Assembly: GCA_041744735.1 (NCBI GenBank)
Contig: JBGTKH010000204.1
Coordinates: 1 to 6,316 of the forward strand
Direction of reading: 5' to 3'
Origin: JBGTKH01 sp041744735
GTDB lineage: Bacteria; Planctomycetota; Planctomycetia; Pirellulales; Pirellulaceae
Length of the DNA: 6,316 nt
The notes beneath the pieces were generated by a model. It was not told the origin of the DNA, ran no database searches, and saw only the letters and a list, made by a program, of their open reading frames with translations. The position numbers and the translations under genes are program-made. Below, in pieces: positions 1 to 5,826 of the stretch. Each line of letters opens with the position of its first letter. Positions within the stretch are counted from its first letter, which is position 1.

Positions 1-181
1 GGTCGCCACCGCCGTCGCCCAACTGCCGCCCGGCCAACGCACGGTCGTCGTGCTGCGAGTCTGGAACGGCCTGTCCTACGCCGAGATCGCCGAAATCGTC
101 GGCCGCACCGAAGCCACCGTCCGCTCGCACATGCACCACGGCCTGGCCGCGATGCGAAGGTATTTGGAGCCGCGACTTTGA
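1..181 (+). CDS. ECF-type RNA polymerase sigma factor, C-terminal part (5' end outside window)
   Basis: The frame opens before the window (first complete codon at 2) and ends at TGA 179-181, leaving 59 visible residues. They contain the helix-turn-helix of sigma-70 region 4: LPPGQRTVVVLRVWNGLSYA followed by EIAEIVGRTEATVRSHMHHG, ending in a short basic tail (MRRYLEPRL). Region 4.2 recognises the -35 promoter element. The pattern of Pro-Gly-Gln-Arg, then 'LSYAEIAEIVG', then 'TVRSHMHHGLAAMR', is typical of ECF (group 4) sigma factors, which respond to cell-envelope or environmental signals and are usually held inactive by an anti-sigma factor encoded next door. Here the next-but-one gene encodes a protein with a zinc-binding anti-sigma module, which supports a sigma/anti-sigma pair. 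Region 2 and the start codon are not visible, so the ECF subgroup cannot be assigned. Confidence 0.92.
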   Translation, partial: VATAVAQLPPGQRTVVVLRVWNGLSYAEIAEIVGRTEATVRSHMHHGLAAMRRYLEPRL

Positions 182-198
182 AATAATGTCGCTCGGCC

Positions 199-204
199 GA
201 GGAA
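199..204 (+). promoter_or_regulatory. Ribosome binding site for the 180-residue protein
   Basis: GAGGAA lies 6 bases before the ATG at 211. It is a good Shine-Dalgarno match at usual spacing and supports that start for a gene with no recognised function. Confidence 0.7.
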
Positions 205-210
205 CACAAA

Positions 211-753
211 ATGCAAATCAAGTCATGCCGTCGCCTGATTTACTTCGTCCCAATGGTTCTTGTTTGCCTTGGCACGACCATGTCATGTCGCGGCAATTCC
301 AAGATGGTCAATTTGTTTGGTGGGCAACAGTGGTTTGATCTTCTAACCAAAGCTGAACGGATTGAGGCGTACCGACTCGAATCGAATATTGACACCGTTA
401 TCGAAGCGCAATCGGAGGATGACGTTGCAAAAATCGCCAGCTACCCAATCATCTCTGAACCTGTCACCGTCAATCAAGCTGTCGCCAGCGAGATCGTAAG
501 TGTTCTGCACGACGAGAGCACGTACGACCTCGACATCGCGAAGCCGTGCATCTTTGAGCCGGGTGTTGCCGTCCGATTTACACACCAGTCCGACACGGTT
601 GACGTTCTGTTCTGCTTCTCGTGCAACGAATTGGAGATTTACGTCAACGGCAAATCCACAGGACAGGAATTCTTCGATCGCGCCAGACTGCGACTTATCG
701 CGGTGTTCAAGCAAATCTTTCCCAACGATTCCGTGATCCAGTCACTGAAATAG
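211..753 (+). CDS. Hypothetical exported protein or lipoprotein, 180 residues, unknown function
   Basis: The ATG at 211 has GAGGAA 6 bases upstream; the frame ends at TAG 751-753. Residues 1-8 are basic (K4, R7, R8) and 9-24 are hydrophobic, followed by TMSC with Cys at 26. This looks like a signal peptide with a weak lipobox (Thr at -3 rather than the usual Leu), so the protein is probably exported and perhaps lipid-anchored. The mature part has a compact conserved-looking core: KPCIFEPGVAVRF at residues 111-123 and DVLFCFSCNELEIYV at 131-145, with C113, C135 and C138 as possible disulfide or metal ligands. I do not recognise a named family. It lies 29 bases after the sigma factor and 15 bases before the anti-sigma/macroglobulin gene, so co-transcription is likely. 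Its composition is visibly more AT-rich than either neighbour, which may mean a later insertion into an older sigma/anti-sigma pair. Overlapping frames at 343-714 (-) and 500-736 (+) are shadows. Confidence 0.82.
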   Translation: MQIKSCRRLIYFVPMVLVCLGTTMSCRGNSKMVNLFGGQQWFDLLTKAERIEAYRLESNIDTVIEAQSEDDVAKIASYPIISEPVTVNQAVASEIVSVLHDESTYDLDIAKPCIFEPGVAVRFTHQSDTVDVLFCFSCNELEIYVNGKSTGQEFFDRARLRLIAVFKQIFPNDSVIQSLK

Positions 754-756
754 GCC

Positions 757-762
757 GGGAGG
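757..762 (+). promoter_or_regulatory. Ribosome binding site for the anti-sigma/macroglobulin gene
   Basis: GGGAGG lies 6 bases before the ATG at 769. It fixes this start, which places the zinc-binding module at the very N-terminus, and it sits inside the 15-base gap after the preceding stop codon. This fits translation of a shared transcript. Confidence 0.75.
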
Positions 763-768
763 CACGTA

Positions 769-3700
769 ATGCTTAACCCTAAAGAACACGTCCTCGATTA
801 CGTAGACGACTATCTGCACGACGTGCTGTCGCCGGAAGATGCACAGGCGGTCGAAGAGCACTGCGAGCGGTGCCCGATCTGCCGCGCGGGGATCGACGAA
901 GCTCGCAAACGATTCGAGGCCCTCAAAAGCGTCGCGCACAGCGAGGCGTCCGAACAACTCGTTCAACAAACTTTGGAGAACATCGACATGGTCACGACAA
1001 CGCGCCAACGACGGTGGACATACTTTTCGCGGACGGTTCTGCTGGCGACGGCCGCCTCGGTGCTGATCATCGGCGGCCTCAATCTGCATTACTATCGCAT
1101 GACGCCGTCGCCGTACGAACTGCGGCTGCTCGGGCAGAACGAACTGCTGGCGGGCGCCAACGCGGCGCTGCGGGTCGCCGTTTTCGATCATCGCACGCGG
1201 CAGCCGGTGTCGGGCATCCCGGTCACACTGACTCTGCTGAATCGACAAACGAACGACACGGTGACTCTGGCCAGCTTCACCACTGGCGACAAAGGCGCGG
1301 ACAGTCCGCAACTGACATTGCCGGATTGGAAGGACGGCCAATATGAATTGCGCGTCACGGCGAAAACCGGCATTGCGGCCGAATCGTTGACCAGGCCCAT
1401 CGAATTGAAACGCGCGTGGAAGCTGATGCTGGGCACCGACAAGCCGGTGTATCAGCCCGGGCAGACGATTCATCTGCGGTCGCTCGGTTTGCGGCGGCCC
1501 GATTTGAAACCGGTGACGGGCGAGCAAGTTGTGTTTTCGATCACCGATCCGAAAGGGAACGTGATCTTTCGCCAGCCCGACGTGACCAGCAAATTCGGCA
1601 TCGCGTCGGCCGATTGCCCGCTGGCCACCGAGATCATCGAAGGGCCGTACGAAATCGAATGCCGCGTGGGCGACACGACCAGCACGCGCACGGTCGAAGT
1701 GCAACGCTACGTGCTGCCGAAATTCAAAGTCGCCGTGACGCTGGACAAGCCATTCTATCAGCCCGGCCAACAAGTGTCGGGCACGATCCAATCCGATTAC
1801 TTCTTCGGCAAGCCGGTGGCCGGGGCCGCCGTCGCGATCGAAGTGCGGGCCGCTGACGTATCTTCGTTTGAAATCGCCAGCATTCAGGAGAAGAGCGACG
1901 ACACGGGCCGAGCGTCGTTCCGCTTCGCGCTGCCCGATCGCCTGGTGGGCCGCGAGCAAGACGCGGGCAACGCGCGGTTTCAACTGGCCGTGAAAGTCAC
2001 CGACACTGCCGGTCAAACCCATTCGACCGGCGTCTCGCGAATCGTCACCGCCGAGCCGATTCAACTCGAAATCATCCCCGAGGCCGGCACGCTGGTAAAG
2101 GGTCTGCCGAACACGATCTACGTCTACGCCAGCTACGCCGACGGGCGGCCGGCAAAGGTGCGGCTGGTCGTGCACGGCATCAACGACGAAGTGGAAACTA
2201 GCGACTTGGGCGTGGCGTCGTTTGAACTGACGCCGAAAGACAACAACGTGGGCCTGACTGTCAAAGCCACCGATGCTGCTGGGCAAATCGGCCGCCGTCA
2301 CGTGCAACTCACGTGTGGCACCGTGGCGGGCGATTTCCTTGTCCGCACCGACAAGGCAGTGTACGACGGCGGCGACACGCTGACGATCAACGCGCAAGGT
2401 AGCGGCGTCGAGCCGGTGTTTGTCGACCTGATCAAAGACGGCCAGACGATGCTCACGCAAACGATCGAACTGAGCGGCGGCAAAGGACAGGCACAAGTCG
2501 ATCTGCCCCCCGATCTGTTCGGCACGATCCGGCTGGTCGCCTATCGTTTCGGCGAAGCCGGGCTGGCGGTCCGCAAATCGCGGATGCTGTTCGTGCGACA
2601 GGCGGGCCAGTTGCAAGTGAAAGCGACGCTGGACAGCGACGAGTACCGGCCCGGCGCGAAAGCGACGCTGCGGTTGACGCTAAGCGATGAACATGGAAAA
2701 CCCGCGCCCGGTGCGATCGGACTGGCGGCGGTCGACGAAGCGGTCTACTCGGTGCTCAACCAATCGTCTGGCATGGAGCGTGTGTTCTTCTTGTTGGAGC
2801 AAGAGCTGCTTGAGCCAGTCTACGCCATTTACAACTGGTCGCCCGACCTGCCGGGTCCGCCGGGTCCAATTCCGCTGGCCGAGCGCACGCGGTTCGAGCA
2901 GGCCCTGTTCTCCCTCACCGCCGAATCCGCGGGCGGCCAAAACGCGATGCCCGCCGGTTTTGTGGCAGCCCACGGCGATGACGGTGCGAGCGATGTTGTG
3001 GTCCGCCAATGGGACGAGATGGCATTCGATGCGCCTGCCATGCCGTATGAAGAAGGCACCGATGTCTCGTCGCTGTACACGCTGGTTGCCAACAGCTTTC
3101 CCGAGAAACTTGCGGACATTCGCGCGCAGCGCCGCAACGGATTGGCATCGGTGGTTATCGCTTGGTTTAGCTTAGCCGGCGCGCTAGTGCTCGTCGGCCT
3201 CGCGGCATTCGCCGTCTATCGACCGCGAGCGTTTGTGATCAGCGCCGCCATCTTCCTGGGCGTGACGTTCCTAATCGCGCCGGTGTGCCTGTTAGCGTTC
3301 GCGTGGTTTGCAATCGGAAGTAAGGCGGACGTCGCGGCCACAAGAATGTTTGCGGAAGATGCACCGATGGCAGCTATGGACTTTGGCGGCGTTACGGGTG
3401 CCAAAATGAATATGCTGATGGAAGTACCTTCCGAGGGCATACCTACGGCCGACGATCCAAGTAGTGTGGGCGGAAGCGACGCGGCGTCTCCGCCGCGAGT
3501 CCGCCAGTGGTTCCCCGAAACGCTGCTCTGGCGGCCGGAGTTGATCACGGACGATGCAGGCGTGGCGACGCTGGAGATCGACTTGGCCGATTCGATCACC
3601 ACATGGCGGCTGTCGGCCAGCGCGGTCTCGGCGGAAGGTCGATTGGGCGCCGGCGAGTTTCCGTTGAAAGTTTTCCAGTCGTTCTTCGTCGATCTCGATC

Positions 3701-5682
3701 TGCCCGTCGCGCTCACTCGCAACGACGAAGTCTCGGTGCCGATCGTGGTCTACAACTATCTCGACAAGCCGCAGACGGTCGAACTAACCGTGGAAAACGG
3801 CGACTGGTTTGCACGCCTCAACGTGGGGCAAGCTTCCAGCTTGCCAGACCTCACCAACGACCAGGCAGGCTGGAAGCCTACCCCACTAAAACTGGACCTC
3901 GCGCCCGGCGAGGTGCGTTCGCTCAGCTATCCAATCAAAGTGCTCAAGGTCGGCAATCACCAACTACAAGTCACCGCGACCGGTGGCGGTGTGGCTGATG
4001 CGATCAAGCGGCAGATCGAAGTCGTGCCGGACGGCCGCCGCGTGGAAGAGGTGGCCAGCGGCACGTTGGGCGAGCCAGTCGAAATGACGCTGGACGTGCC
4101 CGAGGGCGTGATCGACGGCAGCTTGCGCACGATCGTGAAACTGCACCCCTCCAGTTTCAGCCAGCTTCTCGAAGGGCTGGACGCGATTTTCCAGATGCCG
4201 TCCGGCTGCTTCGAGCAAACCTCGTCGACGACGTATCCCAACATCCTGGCGCTCGACTATCTGCGGCGGACCGGCAAGAGCGTGCCGGCGGTGGAAGCCA
4301 AGGCGCGGCAGTACATCCACGTGGGCTATCAGCGGCTGGTCAGCTTCGAGGTGCGCGGCGGCGGCTTTGATTGGTTCGGCAACCCGCCGGCCAATCGCAC
4401 GTTGACCGCGTACGGCTTGATGGAGTTCGACGACATGGCTCGCGTGCACGACGTCGATCCGAATCTGATCGACCGAACCCGCGCGTGGTTGCTCGGCCAG
4501 CGAGCGGCCGACGGTTCGTGGCCCGCGGAAATCGGCATGCTCAACGACGGCCTGGCCGGCAGCGTCCAGCGCGGCGACGTGAACCTGTCCAGCACCGCCT
4601 ACATCGCGTGGGCTGTGTTCGGCAACGGCAAGGCATCCAGCGAAGCGGCCCCGACGCTCGATTACCTGCTGGCTCATCGCCCCGATTCGATCAACGACCC
4701 GTACACGCTGGCCATCGTCGCCAGCGCGATCGCGTCGATCGACAAGAATAACGCCGCGCTCGACGCATACTTGAATCGGCTCGATTCGCTCAAGCAAACC
4801 GACGCCGAGGGAAAACTCGTGTGGTGGAACCAACCGGAAGGCGGCCAGACGATGTTCTACGGCTCGGGACAAAGCGGCGACATCGAAACGACGGCGATGG
4901 CGGCCCTGGCGCTGCTCGAAGCCAACCGCAATCCGGCGACGACTCGCAAGGCGCTCACGTGGCTCATCCAGCAAAAGGACGCCAGCGGCACGTGGCATTC
5001 GACGCAGGCCACCGTGCTGGCGCTGAAAGCCCTGGTCGCCGGCACCGGCAAATCGCTCGGCGATGAAAAGGAACGTCACATCGAAATCGCACTGGGCGGC
5101 GAAGTCATCCGCAAAATCACGATCCCGGCCGATCAGGCCGACGTGATGCAACAGATCGACCTGTCGGACATGGTCACCAACAGCGGCCAGTATCGTCTGT
5201 CGTTGGCCGAACGCACCGACAGCGGCACCGGCTATCAAATCGCCTTCCGCTATCACGTGCCCGTCGATCCGGCCGCGGAAAAACCCGCCGAGCCGCTATC
5301 GATCGACATCGTTTACGACCGCCAACGGCTGAACGTCGACGACACGGTCACCGCCGTCGCCACGGTCACCAACAACATGCCCCAGACCGCGCCGATGGTA
5401 ATCCTCGACCTGCCCATCCCCGGCGGCTTCAAGATCGAACCCGGTGAACTGGACGAGCTAAAGGGCTCCAGCATTATCGCCAAATACCAGATCACCGCCC
5501 GCAAAGCGATCGTCTACCTGCGTGCCCTCGCCCCCGGCGAAAAACTGGAACTGCGCTACCGCCTAAAAGCCACCATGCCCGTAAAAGTCGCCGTCCCGCC
5601 CGCGCAAGTCTACGAATACTACACCCCCGAAACCCGCGGCACCGGCGGAGCGGCAGTGCTTGAAGCAACGTCGGAAGCATAA
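769..5682 (+). CDS. Membrane-anchored alpha-2-macroglobulin family protein with N-terminal anti-sigma zinc module
   Basis: The protein has 1637 residues. Seen in order: (1) residues 1-60, a zf-HC2/ZAS anti-sigma module with 'SPEDAQAVEEHCERCPICR' and ligands H31, C35, C38 (H-x3-C-x2-C). (2) A membrane helix at about 89-108. (3) Macroglobulin (MG) beta domains: an MG1-like one at about 113-216; MG2 with TDKPVYQPGQ (D224-G231); MG3 starting at YVLPKFKV (314) with LDKPFYQPGQ (325-334); MG4- and MG5-like domains to about 613; and the start of MG6 with DSDEYRPG (622-629) and AAVDEAVYSVL (653-663). (4) An insert at about 665-913 with two membrane helices (about 793-817 and 822-849). (5) The A2M core restarting at WFPETLLW (914-921). 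(6) A thioester domain with C1147-F-E-Q1150 and toroid repeats (DGSW at 1248, GTWHSTQATVLALKAL at 1407-1422). (7) A receptor-binding-type C-terminal domain with MVILDLPIPGGF (1543-1554). In this family, proteolysis of the bait exposes the Cys-Gln thioester, which binds the attacker covalently. The zinc module should be cytoplasmic and the rest periplasmic. It probably controls the sigma factor upstream. No pbpC partner, common beside other bacterial A2M genes, is visible in the window. Confidence 0.95.
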   Translation: MLNPKEHVLDYVDDYLHDVLSPEDAQAVEEHCERCPICRAGIDEARKRFEALKSVAHSEASEQLVQQTLENIDMVTTTRQRRWTYFSRTVLLATAASVLIIGGLNLHYYRMTPSPYELRLLGQNELLAGANAALRVAVFDHRTRQPVSGIPVTLTLLNRQTNDTVTLASFTTGDKGADSPQLTLPDWKDGQYELRVTAKTGIAAESLTRPIELKRAWKLMLGTDKPVYQPGQTIHLRSLGLRRPDLKPVTGEQVVFSITDPKGNVIFRQPDVTSKFGIASADCPLATEIIEGPYEIECRVGDTTSTRTVEVQRYVLPKFKVAVTLDKPFYQPGQQVSGTIQSDYFFGKPVAGAAVAIEVRAADVSSFEIASIQEKSDDTGRASFRFALPDRLVGREQDAGNARFQLAVKVTDTAGQTHSTGVSRIVTAEPIQLEIIPEAGTLVKGLPNTIYVYASYADGRPAKVRLVVHGINDEVETSDLGVASFELTPKDNNVGLTVKATDAAGQIGRRHVQLTCGTVAGDFLVRTDKAVYDGGDTLTINAQGSGVEPVFVDLIKDGQTMLTQTIELSGGKGQAQVDLPPDLFGTIRLVAYRFGEAGLAVRKSRMLFVRQAGQLQVKATLDSDEYRPGAKATLRLTLSDEHGKPAPGAIGLAAVDEAVYSVLNQSSGMERVFFLLEQELLEPVYAIYNWSPDLPGPPGPIPLAERTRFEQALFSLTAESAGGQNAMPAGFVAAHGDDGASDVVVRQWDEMAFDAPAMPYEEGTDVSSLYTLVANSFPEKLADIRAQRRNGLASVVIAWFSLAGALVLVGLAAFAVYRPRAFVISAAIFLGVTFLIAPVCLLAFAWFAIGSKADVAATRMFAEDAPMAAMDFGGVTGAKMNMLMEVPSEGIPTADDPSSVGGSDAASPPRVRQWFPETLLWRPELITDDAGVATLEIDLADSITTWRLSASAVSAEGRLGAGEFPLKVFQSFFVDLDLPVALTRNDEVSVPIVVYNYLDKPQTVELTVENGDWFARLNVGQASSLPDLTNDQAGWKPTPLKLDLAPGEVRSLSYPIKVLKVGNHQLQVTATGGGVADAIKRQIEVVPDGRRVEEVASGTLGEPVEMTLDVPEGVIDGSLRTIVKLHPSSFSQLLEGLDAIFQMPSGCFEQTSSTTYPNILALDYLRRTGKSVPAVEAKARQYIHVGYQRLVSFEVRGGGFDWFGNPPANRTLTAYGLMEFDDMARVHDVDPNLIDRTRAWLLGQRAADGSWPAEIGMLNDGLAGSVQRGDVNLSSTAYIAWAVFGNGKASSEAAPTLDYLLAHRPDSINDPYTLAIVASAIASIDKNNAALDAYLNRLDSLKQTDAEGKLVWWNQPEGGQTMFYGSGQSGDIETTAMAALALLEANRNPATTRKALTWLIQQKDASGTWHSTQATVLALKALVAGTGKSLGDEKERHIEIALGGEVIRKITIPADQADVMQQIDLSDMVTNSGQYRLSLAERTDSGTGYQIAFRYHVPVDPAAEKPAEPLSIDIVYDRQRLNVDDTVTAVATVTNNMPQTAPMVILDLPIPGGFKIEPGELDELKGSSIIAKYQITARKAIVYLRALAPGEKLELRYRLKATMPVKVAVPPAQVYEYYTPETRGTGGAAVLEATSEA
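2761..3507 (+). other. Bait-position insert of the macroglobulin protein, carrying a two-helix membrane hairpin
   Basis: This stretch encodes residues 665-913, between the MG6 marker AAVDEAVYSVL and the A2M marker WFPETLLW, where alpha-2-macroglobulins hold their protease-sensitive bait loop. It has three parts: a soluble segment with a Pro/Gly-rich patch (LPGPPGPIPL, near 694-703) and many acidic residues; two hydrophobic helices (about 793-817 and 822-849; bases 3145-3315) joined by a short basic turn, YRPRAF; and a flexible tail (about 850-913) rich in Met, Ala, Gly and Asp. The Arg-containing turn between the helices fits a cytoplasmic loop, so both flanks would be periplasmic, consistent with the N-terminal helix. 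Codon choice becomes looser here (TTA, CTA, AGA, ATA, AGT between about 3170 and 3475) than in flanking domains, which fits a fast-evolving or later-added segment. Confidence 0.7.
3823..3886. repeat. Palindromic repeat element inserted in frame inside the macroglobulin gene
   Basis: Two 23-base arms, 3823-3845 and 3864-3886, are reverse complements at 20 of 23 positions (all three differences are transitions), separated by 18 bases. Each arm also folds on itself: GCAAGCT-TCC-AGCTTGC at 3828-3844 and AGGCT-GGA-AGCCT at 3867-3879. The element is 64 bases long. It is translated without a stop as residues 1019-1039, beginning VGQASSLP and ending QAGWKPTP, in a loop between the strands FARLN and LKLDLAPGEV of the A2M core. 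That peptide does not look like part of the domain. I recall similar peptides scattered through unrelated planctomycete proteins, which would make this a dispersed REP- or MITE-like element. The structure is seen directly; the dispersed nature is recollection, not tested here. Confidence 0.75.
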
Positions 5683-5703
5683 AGCCACGCCGATGGTCAC
5701 CCG

Positions 5704-5734
5704 CGTGCCGAGCATCTTGTTTATGACCGGCACG
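5704..5734. repeat. Inverted repeat downstream of the macroglobulin gene (weak terminator candidate)
   Basis: CGTGCCG (5704-5710) and CGGCACG (5728-5734) are perfect 7-base reverse complements around a 17-base loop, starting 21 bases after the stop codon. There is no T-run on either side and the loop is long, so a factor-independent terminator is doubtful. It directly abuts the attC-like hairpin. Confidence 0.3.
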
Positions 5735-5736
5735 AC

Positions 5737-5826
5737 GATCAACGATCAGCGTGTTCGGGCGGCGACGTTGCACGTTGATTTCACATTCCGCCGGATTCGC
5801 CGTTCCGGCTCACGCAATTGTTAGGC
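5737..5826 (-). other. attC-like integron recombination site (candidate)
   Basis: The outer boxes are GATCAAC (5737-5743) and GTTAGGC (5820-5826). The latter fits the attC consensus GTTRRRY exactly (GCCTAAC = RYYYAAC on the minus strand); the former matches except for one position. Inside these, paired arms form an imperfect hairpin with unpaired bases between them, as in attC sites: GCGTG 5749-5753 with CACGC 5811-5815, CGG 5756-5758 with CCG 5805-5807, and CGGCGA 5760-5765 with TCGCCG 5797-5802. Spacers between outer boxes and arms are 5 and 4 bases. The minus-strand gene ends inside GCCTAAC (its TAA is 5823-5821), the usual position of attC behind a cassette gene. The length of 90 bases is within the normal attC range. 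The non-consensus box and the absence of a second site or integrase in view keep this a candidate. It could instead act as a bidirectional terminator between the convergent genes. Confidence 0.5.

Noticed and set aside
742..2616. Long minus-strand open frame (624 residues) opposite the first part of the macroglobulin gene
   Set aside because: It lies entirely antisense to a gene with clear domain motifs. Its translation is rich in Arg, His and Gln with no recognisable motif, as expected for the mirror of a GC-rich coding frame.
2845..2880. Collagen-like repeat in the macroglobulin insert (PGPPGPIP)
   Set aside because: Only about two Gly-Pro triplets, too short to count as a collagen-type repeat.
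2687..3175. Plus-strand frame of 162 residues overlapping the macroglobulin gene, with a further one at 870-1346
   Set aside because: Both are out-of-frame readings of the large gene with skewed Arg/Ser/Pro/Trp composition and no motifs.
3964..5256. Minus-strand open frame (430 residues) opposite the thioester domain
   Set aside because: Same kind of antisense shadow; the opposite strand encodes the CFEQ thioester motif and toroid repeats in one continuous frame.
5492..5773. Minus-strand frame of 93 residues spanning the end of the macroglobulin gene and the intergenic gap
   Set aside because: Mostly antisense to the C-terminal domain, Arg-rich, with no motif; the remainder covers the attC-like hairpin.
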